From: Burkholderiales bacterium
GTDB lineage: Bacteria > Pseudomonadota > Gammaproteobacteria > Burkholderiales > Casimicrobiaceae
DNA length: 35,963 nt
NCBI GenBank assembly: GCA_017880805.1
Contig: JADGRP010000207.1
Location: forward strand, 1-35,963
Direction: 5' to 3'
Part shown: positions 24,518 to 34,091 of the stretch, one piece after another
Layout of the letters: each line of letters begins with the position of its first letter
Numbering within the stretch: position 1 is the first letter of the stretch
Translations under genes and position numbers: made by a program
Notes under the pieces: generated by a model
Told to the model about the DNA's origin: nothing
What the model saw: the letters and a program-made list of their open reading frames with translations, nothing else
The model's database searches: none

Positions 24518-25273
24518 GCCCGTCTGGTTGAGCATGTCCTGAATCTTGGCTTCGAACTGCCCGTACGGCATGGCGCCGACCATCCGCACGCCTTGCAGCT
24601 TGCCGTTTTCGATACGCCCGAGCACAAACGAAGGCGTTCCATTGACCCCCGCCGCTGTGCCTTCGGCGATGTCCTTGTCGATCGCGGCGCGAAACTTGTC
24701 CGAATCGACGCACGCCTGGAACTTGGGCACGTCCATCGACGCCGACTGCGCGTATCCGCCAAGCTTGTCGGCTTGAAGCTGATCCGCGTGGACGATCATC
24801 GCGTGCCGCAATTCCCAGAACTTGCCCTGCTCGGCGGCACAACGCGCCGCCGTGGCGCTGCGCCGCGCATTTTCGTGCATCGGCAGCGGAAAGTCGCGGC
24901 TGATGTAACGAATCTTGCCGGTATCGATGAAGTTGGCTTTGATCTGCGCGAACGAATCGTTGTGGTAGCGCTGGCAGAACGGGCACTGGTAATCCGTGTA
25001 CTCGACCAGCACCAGAGGCGCATTTTCCTTGCCGACCGAGAAACCGCCGGGCGGGAAGGCCATGCTGACCTTGTCGTCGATCGGGGGCGGGGCGGCAGGC
25101 TGCGGCGCTGCGACCGGACGTGAATCGAGCGACTTGTGAATGGCTTTCAACTCGTCGAGGATCTGCTGTGCCTGGTCCGAGGTAATGCCGTCTGCACGCG
25201 CCAGCGTCACGCCACCCAAAAGGGTCGCGGCCATGGCCAGAGCGGTCAGGGAACGAAACAATCTGATTTTCAT
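24509..25273 (-). CDS. Exported DsbA-family thiol:disulfide oxidoreductase
   Basis: 254 residues. Signal peptide at about 1-28 (MKIRLFRSLTALAMAATLLG ... ARA-D). A Pro/Ala-rich linker at about 52-66 separates a short N-terminal helix from the thioredoxin-like domain. The active site is C97-P-F-C100 in YTDYQCPFCQRYH, and the cis-Pro loop is GVNGTPSFVLG. A helical insertion lies between them, as in the DsbA/DsbG-like DSBA_2 and Thioredoxin_4 groups. CPFC is common in this group. It would act in the periplasm on disulfide bonds, with unknown partners. The C-terminus (QTGKN) lies within the third copy of the 25-bp repeat. AGGA precedes the ATG. Confidence 0.88.
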   Translation of the reverse strand: MKIRLFRSLTALAMAATLLGGVTLARADGITSDQAQQILDELKAIHKSLDSRPVAAPQPAAPPPIDDKVSMAFPPGGFSVGKENAPLVLVEYTDYQCPFCQRYHNDSFAQIKANFIDTGKIRYISRDFPLPMHENARRSATAARCAAEQGKFWELRHAMIVHADQLQADKLGGYAQSASMDVPKFQACVDSDKFRAAIDKDIAEGTAAGVNGTPSFVLGRIENGKLQGVRMVGAMPYGQFEAKIQDMLNQTGKN

Positions 25274-25359
25274 GGTCGACCAATCCTGTGAATTTGAGAA
25301 ATTCCGGTTCTGAGGCTCCGCACGGGGCGACCGCGCCGGCAGCGCAAAGATTGGACACC

Positions 25360-25365
25360 ATCATA
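25360..25365 (-). promoter_or_regulatory. Weak candidate -10 for the dsbA-like gene
   Basis: TATGAT on the minus strand (5 of 6), about 87 bases upstream of the ATG at 25273, without a convincing -35. The rest of 25274-25517 shows no gene. Confidence 0.25.
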
Positions 25366-25517
25366 GGGCTTTGCCGGGGCTTCGATGCCGCGGACCGATT
25401 AGAGGTAACCGAGGAGGAACAAACGGTTAGGCGCGATCGACCCGCTTCGGCCGCGGCCCCGGGCGAATTCCGTGCCGCCCTGTCCTGCGCCCCACCGGGG
25501 ATAGTGCGCGGACAGAC

Positions 25518-25949
25518 TCATGTCTGCCGCGGCCACAAGATCATCTGCGTGCAGCGAAACAGCGCGATTCGCCGCCCGTTTGCCTGATCGGTGACCAGTG
25601 CATCCCACACCTGCGTCGCCCTGCCGAGATGCGCGGGCGTCGCAACGCAGAGGATGGTGCCGTTGTGAAGGGTGCCGAGGAAGTTGCTCTTCAGCTCGAT
25701 GGTCGTGAAGTTTTCGGCGCCGTGCGGCAGGTGGGCAATGCAGCCGTAGCCGCACGCGGTGTCCGCGAGCGCGATCACCGTTGCCGCGTGCAGGTATCCG
25801 TTGGGTGCCAGAAGCTCGTCCCGAATGTCGAGCTCTCCGCTTATGCGACCCTCGGCAATCTCGGTGAAACGGATGCCGATCAGGCCAGGCAGGCGGCCGT
25901 CACCCCGGTTCTGAAATTTGTCGAGCGTTGCTTCAGGGCGCAGTGCCAT
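25518..25949 (-). CDS. PaaI-type hotdog thioesterase
   Basis: 143 residues, one hotdog domain. The conserved helix and glycine region reads LAPNGYLHAATVIALADTAC (about residues 47-66), with the Asp and Thr of ADTACGYG in the position of the PaaI/YbdB catalytic acid. The strand FTTIELKSNFLGTL matches the acyl-CoA binding edge. The closing strand is RRIALFRCTQMIL. It lies 30 bases after alaS on the same strand and may be cotranscribed. The acyl-CoA substrate is unknown. Confidence 0.87.
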   Translation of the reverse strand: MALRPEATLDKFQNRGDGRLPGLIGIRFTEIAEGRISGELDIRDELLAPNGYLHAATVIALADTACGYGCIAHLPHGAENFTTIELKSNFLGTLHNGTILCVATPAHLGRATQVWDALVTDQANGRRIALFRCTQMILWPRQT

Positions 25950-25979
25950 GACCGATGTTCTCGCTCGATTCCAAGGAAC

Positions 25980-28613
25980 CTACAGCCGCTTCTCGACCCA
26001 GCCCTTGACGCTGGCCAGCGCCGCCGCCAGGCCGGCGGGTTCGGTTCCGCCCGCCTGCGCCATGTCCGCCCTCCCTCCGCCCTTGCCTCCGACCTGCGTC
26101 GCCACGTGATTGACCAGGTCGCCCGCCTTGATCCTGCTCGTCAGGTCGGACGTCACGCCGGCAATCAGCGTCACCTTGGTGCCGTCGGTCGAGCCGAGCA
26201 CGATGGCAGCGCTCTTGAACCTACCCTTGAGCTGGTCCATGGTGTCGCGCAGTACCTTGGCATCTGCACCATCGATCGTTGCCGCCAGAACCTGTGCGCC
26301 ATTGACTTCGACCGCCTGCGCCGCGAGATCGCCGCCCTGACTCGAGGCAAGCTTGCCTTTGATGCGCGCCAACTCCTTTTCGAGAGTCTTCGCACCATCG
26401 AGTAGCTGCTGAATTTTCGCGGTGATCTCTGCGCGAGGCGCCTTGAGCGCCTGTGCGGCGTCGTTGAGCCGTGCCTCGAGCTGGTGCGTGTACGCAAGCG
26501 CAGCCTCGCCGGTTACCGCCTCGACCCGGCGGATGCCGGCGGCGACGCCGGACTCGGAAGTGATCTTGAAAGTGCCGATGTCGCCGGTACGCTGAACGTG
26601 CGTGCCGCCGCACAGCTCGGTCGAGAAGTCGCCCATGCTGAGGACGCGCACCTCGTCGCCATACTTTTCGCCGAAGAGTGCCATCGCGCCGGCCTTGATC
26701 GCGTCGTCGTAAGACATGAGCCGAGTCTCGACGGCGTAATTAGCACGGATGGCGCGATTGACCAGCGCTTCGACGGTGCGGATTTCCTGCTCGGTCATCG
26801 GCTGCGTGTGCGAGAAATCGAATCGTGTGCGTTCGGCATCGACCAGCGAGCCTTTCTGCTGCACGTGATCGCCCAGGACCTTGCGCAACGCGGCATGCAT
26901 CAGGTGCGTCGCGGAATGGTTGAGCGCCGCGCGCTCGCGTGTGTGGGCATCCACTTGTGCGACGACGATGTCGCCCGCGCGAAGCTCGCCGGTCTTTACG
27001 GTTCCGTGATGGCCGACGACGTCGGGTTGAACCTTTTGCGCATCGTGGACCGCAAACAGCGTGAGACAAACACCGCTCTTGGTAAGCTCGCCACGGTCTC
27101 CGACCTGGCCGCCCGACTCGGCATAGAACGGGGTACGATCGAGCACGACAATGCCTTCCTGCCCAGAGCTTAGCGCGTCGACAGATGTGCCATCGCGAAA
27201 CAGCGCGGTGATGCGGCCTTCCGCCGACAGCGTCTTGTAACCGTCGAACACGGTCTTCGCACCAGTGTATGAAAGCGCAGTCCCCGCCTTGAACGACGAC
27301 GCGGCACGCGCGCGTTCGCGCTGTTTGTCCATTGCCGCATCGAAGGCAGCCTGGTCGACGGTAAAGCCTCGTTCGCGGCACACATCCGCGGTCAGGTCGA
27401 GTGGAAATCCGAAAGTATCGTAGAGCGTGAACGCGGTCTCGCCGGGCAGCATCTTGTTGCCGGCCCTGTCGGCGTCGGCGAGCGCGGCTTCGAGCACCTT
27501 CATTCCATGCTCGAGCGTTTCGGCGAAGCGCTCTTCCTCGGCCTTGAGGACACGGACGACGTAATCCTGCTTCAGCGGCAGCTCCGGATAGGCATCGCCC
27601 ATCAAGCGCGACACCTCCGGCACAAGCTGGTTGAAGAACGGCAACGTCTGGCCGAGCTGGTAGCCGTGACGAATCGCGCGGCGGATGATACGGCGCAGCA
27701 CGTAACCGCGACCCTCGTTGCTTGGTATGACCCCGTCCACGATCAGAAATGCGCAGGCGCGAATGTGATCGGCGATGACGCGCAGCGACGGCGACGCAAG
27801 ATCGCGACCGCCGGTTGCGGCCGCCGCGGCGCGGATCAGCGATTGAAACAGGTCGATGTCGTAGTTGCTATGGACATGCTGAAGGACCGCGGCGAGGCGT
27901 TCGAGGCCCATGCCGGTATCGACGCACGGTTTGGGCAGCGGTGTGAGTTTGCCTTTGGCGTCGCGATCGAACTGCATGAAAACGAGGTTCCAGATTTCGA
28001 TGTAGCGATCGCTGTCGGCGTCCGGCGATCCCGGCGGGCCGCCGGCGATTTCCGGGCCGTGGTCGTAGAAGACCTCGCTGCACGGCCCGCAGGGACCCGT
28101 TTCCGCCATCTGCCAGAAGTTGTCGGAGGCGTAGGGCGCGCCCTTGTTGTCGCCAATGCGCACGATGCGCTCGGGCGCGACGCCGATTTCATTGGCCCAG
28201 ACGTCGTAAGCTTCGTCGTCGGTTTGGTAGACGGTGACCCAAAGCTTTTCCGCCGATAATCCGTATACCTTGGTCAGCAATTCCCACGCGTATTTGATCG
28301 CCTCACGTTTGAAGTAGTCGCCGAACGACCAGTTGCCAAGCATCTCGAAGAAAGTGTGATGGCGCGCGGTGTAGCCGACGTTCTCGAGATCGTTGTGCTT
28401 CCCTCCCGCGCGAAGGCAACGCTGCACGTCCGCCGCGCGGACGTAACTGCGCTGATCGGTGCCGAGAAAGACATCCTTGAACTGCACCATGCCGCTGTTG
28501 GTAAACAGCAGCGTCGGGTCGTTGGCCGGAACGAGTGGTGCCGACGGGACGATCGTGTGCCCGTTCGAGGCAAAGTACTCGAGGAATCTACTGCGAATGT
28601 CGGCGGCTTTCAT
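25980..28613 (-). CDS. alaS: Alanyl-tRNA synthetase
   Basis: 877 residues, full length. Class II aminoacylation domain (about 1-240), starting [20 protein letters not shown] and including [17 protein letters not shown] and [10 protein letters not shown]. The tRNA recognition domain runs to about 460. The editing domain has the zinc site H566-x3-H570 in [11 protein letters not shown] and C668 with H672 in CGGTHV. The C-terminal oligomerisation/C-Ala domain follows ([13 protein letters not shown] region, then [12 protein letters not shown]). It charges tRNA-Ala and removes mischarged Ser/Gly. It follows recX by 103 bases, an arrangement common in betaproteobacteria. Confidence 0.98.
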   Translation of the reverse strand: MKAADIRSRFLEYFASNGHTIVPSAPLVPANDPTLLFTNSGMVQFKDVFLGTDQRSYVRAADVQRCLRAGGKHNDLENVGYTARHHTFFEMLGNWSFGDYFKREAIKYAWELLTKVYGLSAEKLWVTVYQTDDEAYDVWANEIGVAPERIVRIGDNKGAPYASDNFWQMAETGPCGPCSEVFYDHGPEIAGGPPGSPDADSDRYIEIWNLVFMQFDRDAKGKLTPLPKPCVDTGMGLERLAAVLQHVHSNYDIDLFQSLIRAAAAATGGRDLASPSLRVIADHIRACAFLIVDGVIPSNEGRGYVLRRIIRRAIRHGYQLGQTLPFFNQLVPEVSRLMGDAYPELPLKQDYVVRVLKAEEERFAETLEHGMKVLEAALADADRAGNKMLPGETAFTLYDTFGFPLDLTADVCRERGFTVDQAAFDAAMDKQRERARAASSFKAGTALSYTGAKTVFDGYKTLSAEGRITALFRDGTSVDALSSGQEGIVVLDRTPFYAESGGQVGDRGELTKSGVCLTLFAVHDAQKVQPDVVGHHGTVKTGELRAGDIVVAQVDAHTRERAALNHSATHLMHAALRKVLGDHVQQKGSLVDAERTRFDFSHTQPMTEQEIRTVEALVNRAIRANYAVETRLMSYDDAIKAGAMALFGEKYGDEVRVLSMGDFSTELCGGTHVQRTGDIGTFKITSESGVAAGIRRVEAVTGEAALAYTHQLEARLNDAAQALKAPRAEITAKIQQLLDGAKTLEKELARIKGKLASSQGGDLAAQAVEVNGAQVLAATIDGADAKVLRDTMDQLKGRFKSAAIVLGSTDGTKVTLIAGVTSDLTSRIKAGDLVNHVATQVGGKGGGRADMAQAGGTEPAGLAAALASVKGWVEKRL

Positions 28614-28716
28614 GCGGGCGCGAAGCTCGGTGGGGACGTGCGCATCAAGGTCCGAGGGTCAGAGAAAGCTTCTGACGGTCTTTCAATTCAATATGTTAGC
28701 ACACCCGGTGCGGAAC

Positions 28717-29157
28717 TTATTGTGGTGGATCTCGCAACAACTTCAGGATGGCCGACACCGAAAAGCCACGCGCTTGCAGATAGCGCACTTGACGTGCTTT
28801 TTCGCGATCGTTGGCGGGTACCTGTCCGAAACGCCGCTGCCACAAAGACGTAAGTGCCGCATCGTCGTCGAGATCCGCTTCGCGCAGCGCATCGTCGATG
28901 TCGCTAGCCGCGACTCCCTTTGCCTTCAACCCTCCGGCAATGCTACGCCGACTGTAATGACCGGCCTTTTGGCCGACTACCGCGCGGGCGAAACGCTGAT
29001 CGGAAAGGAGGCCCTGCGCCCCCAAATCATCCAGCGCGCTGCGGACCTCGGCCAAGTCGGCGCCGGCGCCTACAAGCCGCGCTTCCAGCTCGGCGCGTGC
29101 GTATTCACGCCGCGCGAGCAACCGGATCGCTTGCGCCCTGAGCGTGCGCGTGACCAC
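28717..29157 (-). CDS. recX: Recombination regulator RecX
   Basis: All-helical modulator of RecA filaments, about 146 residues from GTG 29157. The family core is clear: AIRLLARREYARAELEARL, LSDQRFARAVVGQKAGHYSR and the third three-helix repeat ending YLQARGFSVSAILKLL. A second GTG at 29193 would add 12 residues and overlap the recA stop by 23 bases. I prefer 29157 because homology starts close to it and it follows the recA stop by 13 bases, but neither start has a good ribosome-binding site. Coupled transcription with recA is expected. Confidence 0.9.
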   Translation of the reverse strand: MVTRTLRAQAIRLLARREYARAELEARLVGAGADLAEVRSALDDLGAQGLLSDQRFARAVVGQKAGHYSRRSIAGGLKAKGVAASDIDDALREADLDDDAALTSLWQRRFGQVPANDREKARQVRYLQARGFSVSAILKLLRDPPQ

Positions 29158-29170
29158 GCGCTGAGCAAAA

Positions 29171-30199
<1,029 letters not shown>

Positions 30200-30269
30200 A
30201 GCATTCATTCCGTTGGATTTTGCGAGAGAGAGGCTCATGGTTGGCTGCTTTTGGTGGTCAGGATGCCCC

Positions 30270-30293
30270 ATTATTGCATAGAACGAACGTTCG
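30270..30293 (-). promoter_or_regulatory. recA promoter with GAAC-N4-GTTC palindrome
   Basis: On the minus strand TGCAATAAT (extended -10, AATAAT at 30275-30270) lies just downstream of a 10-base perfect palindrome CGAACGTTCG at 30284-30293. The wider pattern is GAAC-N4-GTTC (30281-30292). It has the spacing of a Bacillus-type LexA/DinR box (CGAAC-N4-GTTYG). I see no CTGT-N8-ACAG box here. The position over the promoter spacer is where an SOS operator would be expected. Function is inferred. Confidence 0.45.
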
Positions 30294-30312
30294 ACGCCAG
30301 TGTTCTGATGGC

Positions 30313-30810
30313 CTAAGCCAGACGGTCGACGAGGCCCTCGAGCGCCACCCGGACCGAGGCTTCCCGGACCGCCGTTCGGTCACCCTCGAACTGCCTCCGA
30401 AGGGTCTGCAGATGGTGCGGGCCGGCCCACGCAAACCATACCGTTCCGACCGGCTTGTCCGGCGAGCCCCCGTCAGGCCCGGCAATGCCGGTGACGGCGA
30501 CCGCCCACTGCGCCCTGGCGCCCCGGACGGCGCCTTCCGCCATCGCTCTGGCGGTCTCTTCGCTGACGGCGCCGTAGCGCGCTATCGTCGATGGCGCCAC
30601 GCCAAGTTGCTGCTCCTTGGCCAGGTTGGAGTAGGTGACGAATCCCCGCTCGAACCACGCCGAGCTGCCCGCAATCGCAGTGATCGCGCCAGCGATCAGA
30701 CCTCCGGTGCACGACTCCGCCGTCGCGATCATGGCGCCGCGCGCGAGCGCCGCGTGGCCGAGCCTGTCTGCCAGCGCCAGCAGCGAGTCATCAATCGTCC
30801 TGGTCATCAT
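30313..30810 (-). CDS. pncC: Nicotinamide-nucleotide amidohydrolase (CinA C-terminal domain)
   Basis: 165 residues, the stand-alone CinA C-terminal domain. The motif [19 protein letters not shown] with the catalytic Ser and [19 protein letters not shown] are diagnostic. [20 protein letters not shown] completes the active site. It hydrolyses NMN to nicotinate mononucleotide, recycling pyridine nucleotide. ATG 30810 overlaps the stop of the GNAT gene (ATGATGA); the open frame to 31482 is antisense noise. It lies just upstream of recA, where cinA/pncC is often found. Confidence 0.93.
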   Translation of the reverse strand: MMTRTIDDSLLALADRLGHAALARGAMIATAESCTGGLIAGAITAIAGSSAWFERGFVTYSNLAKEQQLGVAPSTIARYGAVSEETARAMAEGAVRGARAQWAVAVTGIAGPDGGSPDKPVGTVWFAWAGPHHLQTLRRQFEGDRTAVREASVRVALEGLVDRLA

Positions 30811-31574
30811 CGTTCCGATGCACGGCCCCGATACCAGTAATCGTAGACCCGCGCAAAGCCGAACTGTCGATAAAGTGCCAGCGCGGCCTCGTTGTCGGCG
30901 GTAACTTGAAGGTAGGCCGCCCGCGATCCTTGCCGCGACGCTTCCGCGAGCAGCGCGCCTACGATCGCATATCCCAAGCCTCGTCGCCGATGCGCCGGCG
31001 CGGTGCTCAACGCGAACAGCCCCGCGTGCGTGCCTTCCAGTTTGACCAGCCCGCAGGCCACGACTTCGCCCTGGTAACGAATGATCGCGCCGGCGTGCGG
31101 CAATGGGTAGGAATTTGCCCGTTCGACCGCCGCGATGAGCGCGTCGCCGCCGAGATCGAGCAGGCCGGCACTCACTTCCACCCAGCGCGGTGCGTCGACG
31201 ATTTCGACCGCATCGCGCGCCGCGGGAATTTGCGAGGCTGCGAGGACATCGGCGCGCAATACCAGCGTTCGCTCGAATCTGCTCCAGCCGAGGCTTTCGA
31301 GATACGCATCGAGCTCTGGCGGCTGCGAAAACGGCAGTATGCGGAAGATCGCCGGCAAGCTCACCGATTGGTAAAAGCGGACGCAGTAGTCCACCTTTTC
31401 GGCAAGCGGCAACGAGGTTGAATAGAAGGCATTCACGCAGCGCAGCCGCTTTGTCGGGCCCGGCCTGAACCCAAGCAGCCATCCATCGTAAACCAGCGAT
31501 TGAAAGGCCCCGGAAGCATTAAGCGACAGCTCCTCGATCCGCCTCGCCTCGAGATCGATCGACTCGACGCTCAC
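30807..31574 (-). CDS. GNAT-family N-acetyltransferase
   Basis: 255 residues from GTG 31574, overlapping the pgpA stop (GTGA). The C-terminal half is a clear GNAT domain: GLFALSTAPAHRRRGLGYAI holds the acetyl-CoA pyrophosphate loop (RRRGLGYA), and VTADNEAALALYRQFGF is the conserved strand/helix end. The N-terminal ~130 residues (FQSLVYDGWLLGFRPGPTKR and beyond) resemble the extra N-terminal part of two-domain GNATs of unknown substrate. A longer frame to 32093 is antisense to pgpA/thiL. The gene interrupts an otherwise common order between pgpA and pncC. Confidence 0.87.
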   Translation of the reverse strand: MSVESIDLEARRIEELSLNASGAFQSLVYDGWLLGFRPGPTKRLRCVNAFYSTSLPLAEKVDYCVRFYQSVSLPAIFRILPFSQPPELDAYLESLGWSRFERTLVLRADVLAASQIPAARDAVEIVDAPRWVEVSAGLLDLGGDALIAAVERANSYPLPHAGAIIRYQGEVVACGLVKLEGTHAGLFALSTAPAHRRRGLGYAIVGALLAEASRQGSRAAYLQVTADNEAALALYRQFGFARVYDYWYRGRASER

Positions 31575-32056
31575 GCCGACACCCGCTGCCATAGCGCAAA
31601 CACGATCACCGCATAGAACGCTGCGACGATATCGTCTGCCATCACGCCGAAACCGTGATGCCACTCGCGGTCGATGATGTTCGCCGGTGGAGGCTTGACG
31701 ATGTCGAACAAACGAAATAGCAGGAACGCGAACGCCTGCCGCACCGGGTCGGTTCCGACGAAAAACAGCACCAGCAGAAAGGCGACGACTTCGTCCCAGA
31801 CGATCGCGCCGTGATCCGCGACGCCCAGATCGCGCCCGGTTCGGTCGGCGGCCCACACGCCGACGGCAAAAGTGATCGCCACCGCGATCAGATAGCCTGC
31901 GTCGTCCGTCGTCGCGTGCAACAGCGCCGCGAGCGGCAATGCGACCAGCGTGCCGACCGTCCCCGGCGCCACCGGCGACAGTCCGGCGCCGAAGCCAAGC
32001 GCGAGAAAATGCGCCGGATGCGCGAACAGGAATGCGAGCGTGGGCGTCTTTTTCAC
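31571..32056 (-). CDS. pgpA: Phosphatidylglycerophosphatase A
   Basis: 161 residues from GTG 32056, overlapping the thiL stop (GTGA). Membrane enzyme that dephosphorylates phosphatidylglycerophosphate to phosphatidylglycerol. Signature elements are FGAGLSPVAPGTVGTLVALP near the N-terminus, HGAIVWDEVVAFLLVL in the middle and RLFDIVKPPPANIID with the catalytic-region Lys/Pro segment. Three to four hydrophobic helices are evident. The frame before 32056 is antisense material. thiL-pgpA is a conserved pair in proteobacteria. Confidence 0.94.
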   Translation of the reverse strand: MKKTPTLAFLFAHPAHFLALGFGAGLSPVAPGTVGTLVALPLAALLHATTDDAGYLIAVAITFAVGVWAADRTGRDLGVADHGAIVWDEVVAFLLVLFFVGTDPVRQAFAFLLFRLFDIVKPPPANIIDREWHHGFGVMADDIVAAFYAVIVFALWQRVSA

Positions 32057-33051
32057 TTCGCGAAGTGATCGTAGGCGTGCGGCAACCGCGCAAGGGGAAT
32101 CCCGGACGAGTCGCGAACGGTCAATCCGGGTGTGTCGACGATGATTCCGATGCGATGCAGCGGCAGGCGAAGCTCGGCCGCGATCGCGGCGATGCGCTGA
32201 TCGTGCGATGGCGCAGCAGTGAAACACAGTTCGTAATCGTCGCCCCCCGCGAGCAGGCACTCGAGCGCGATGTCGTGTGCCGGGCTCGCGAGTTGCCGGT
32301 CGAGCGCTTTCGAACGCGGAATCGCCGCCAGCTCGATCATCGCGCCTACCTTGGACGATTTAAGGATATGCCCGAGGTCGCCGACCAGACCATCGGAGAC
32401 GTCGATTGCGGCGGATGCCAGACCGCGCAGGCGTATGCCTAGCGCGACCCGCGGCGCAGGCCGCAGCAGCGCGTTCTGACACGCGGCGTCTTCGTCGTCA
32501 GAAAGAACAAGCCGCCCGGCGCGATGCGCGAGCGCGAGCGATGCATCGCCGAGCGCGCCGGATACCCAGATGGAATCGCCTGCGGACGCGCCGCCGCGCA
32601 GCAGCGCCTTTCCCACCGGCACTTCTCCCAATATCGTGAGACAGAGATTGAGCGGACCACGCGTGGTATCACCTCCGACAAGATCGACCCCGTGCGCCGC
32701 CGCCAGCGCGAAAAACCCGCGCGCAAAGCCGTCCAGCCACCGCGGATCCGCATCGGGCAGCGCTCCCGCGAGCAAGGCCCAGCGCGGCGTCGCGCCCATC
32801 GCCGCCATGTCGGAAAGATTGACCGCGAGTGTCTTGTGGCCCAGCGCTTCGGGGTCGACATCGGCAAAGAAGTGGCGCCCGGCCACCAGCATGTCGACCG
32901 ACGCCGCCAGTTGGCTGCCCGGCGTCGGCGCCAGTAGCGCCGCATCGTCTCCGATACCCAGCACGACGCCTCGCGCGCCATGTGCGGCGCTGGTATCCGC
33001 ACGGCGGCGGAAAAAGCGGTCGATCAATTCGAACTCGGTCAGCGCCGCCAT
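32053..33051 (-). CDS. thiL: Thiamine-monophosphate kinase
   Basis: 332 residues, slightly longer than E. coli ThiL. Phosphorylates thiamine monophosphate to thiamine diphosphate. Landmarks: ELIDRFFRR near the start, VVLGIGDDAALL with the metal-binding Asp pair, KTLAVNLSDMAAMGATPRWA, VDLVGGDTTRGPL, and in the C-terminal domain AIDVSDGLVGDLGHI and LLAGGDDYELCFTA. ATG 33051 leaves a 63-base gap to nusB. No thiamine riboswitch is visible. Confidence 0.96.
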   Translation of the reverse strand: MAALTEFELIDRFFRRRADTSAAHGARGVVLGIGDDAALLAPTPGSQLAASVDMLVAGRHFFADVDPEALGHKTLAVNLSDMAAMGATPRWALLAGALPDADPRWLDGFARGFFALAAAHGVDLVGGDTTRGPLNLCLTILGEVPVGKALLRGGASAGDSIWVSGALGDASLALAHRAGRLVLSDDEDAACQNALLRPAPRVALGIRLRGLASAAIDVSDGLVGDLGHILKSSKVGAMIELAAIPRSKALDRQLASPAHDIALECLLAGGDDYELCFTAAPSHDQRIAAIAAELRLPLHRIGIIVDTPGLTVRDSSGIPLARLPHAYDHFAK

Positions 33052-33114
33052 CGTTGCCGCCGGGGAGCGTCGCGGTGAACCTGAGAAAGCCGGCGACCGT
33101 CTGCGACAACCGCG

Positions 33115-33555
33115 TCAGGACGCGGTGCGCGCGCCATGAATTTCGGGCGCGCGGGCGCTCGCAGCCAGCTTGTCGAGCACGCCGTTGACGTATTTGTGCC
33201 CGTCCGTGCCCCCGTACGACTTCGCGAGCTCGACGGCTTCGTTGATCGCCACCCGGTAGGGCACTTCCGGCTCACGCAGCAGTTCCCAGGCACCGATGGT
33301 CAGAATGCTTTTCTCCACCGGCGACAGTTCGGTGGCTTTCCGATCGAGAAACGGCGCAAACGCGGCGACGAGCGTGTCGAATTCGCCGGTGACTCCCCGC
33401 CAGAGTCCGTCGAAGAAGCGCGTGTCGCACTTCGCAAATCCGGCTGCCTCGGCGAGCTGGGTTCGAATCAGCGCGGGATCGCTTCCGGAGAGCAGCCATT
33501 GGTAGACGCCCTGCATCGCAAATTCACGTGCTCGACGGCGCGGGCTAGTCCTCAT
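33115..33555 (-). CDS. nusB: Transcription antitermination factor NusB
   Basis: 146 residues from ATG 33555. All-helical RNA-binding protein of the rRNA antitermination complex, binding boxA with NusE. Conserved parts: RRRAREFAMQGVYQWLLS at the N-terminus with the basic RNA-contact helix, DRKATELSPVEKSILTIGAWEL, and VPYRVAINEAVELAKSYGGT through KYVNGVLDKLA. A second ATG at 33564 would add three residues. Both starts lie inside the last codons of ribH, so the two are coupled. Confidence 0.95.
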   Translation of the reverse strand: MRTSPRRRAREFAMQGVYQWLLSGSDPALIRTQLAEAAGFAKCDTRFFDGLWRGVTGEFDTLVAAFAPFLDRKATELSPVEKSILTIGAWELLREPEVPYRVAINEAVELAKSYGGTDGHKYVNGVLDKLAASARAPEIHGARTAS

Positions 33556-34009
33556 CGATGGCATTCAGGAGATTGGCCATTTCGACCGCCGCCATCGCCG
33601 CTTCGCCGCCCTTGACGCTGGCGCGTGCAAGTGCCTGTTCCTCGGTATCGGTGGTCAGAATGCCGTTGCCGATCGGGACGCCGAACTCGAGCTGTACGCT
33701 CGCCAGACCGGACGCCGATTCGGTGGCGACGATTTCGAAGTGGAACGTCTCGCCGCGGACTACCGCGCCCAAGGCTACTAGCGCGTCATAGTCTCCGGTC
33801 TGGGCCATTCGCTGCAGCGCTAGGGGCGCTTCCAATGCGCCAGGCACGGTGACGACGGTGATCGACGATTCGTCGGCGCCAGCCTCGCCGAGCGCGCGCA
33901 ATGCGCCCTCCAGTAACGGTTCGCCGATCGCGGCATTGAAGCGGGACAGGACGATGCCGACGCGCAAATGCGCCGCACGCGTACCGGGCGTAATTTTCCG
34001 TAGAGGCAT
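33545..34009 (-). CDS. ribH: 6,7-dimethyl-8-ribityllumazine synthase
   Basis: 154 residues. Joins the ribityl-aminopyrimidine with dihydroxybutanone phosphate in riboflavin synthesis, as a 60-mer or decamer. Recognisable elements are VGIVLSRFNAAIGEPLLEGA, VPGALEAPLAL, ALGAVVRGETFHFEIVATES with the catalytic His, and PIGNGILTTDTEEQALARA. It sits 82 bases downstream of ribBA, in the usual ribBA-ribH-nusB order. Confidence 0.96.
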   Translation of the reverse strand: MPLRKITPGTRAAHLRVGIVLSRFNAAIGEPLLEGALRALGEAGADESSITVVTVPGALEAPLALQRMAQTGDYDALVALGAVVRGETFHFEIVATESASGLASVQLEFGVPIGNGILTTDTEEQALARASVKGGEAAMAAVEMANLLNAIDED

Positions 34010-34091
34010 GATGGGCTGGTTGCGCTCGTTATCAGTACGCCGCGCGCCGCAGACGCGATGAGCTTGCGGGAGTCGAACGGGCGTCCACGGT

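Noticed and set aside
28658-28676. Hairpin GTCAGA/TCTGAC upstream of alaS
   Set aside because: Six-bp stem with no T run and no match to a leader or T-box element; could be chance.
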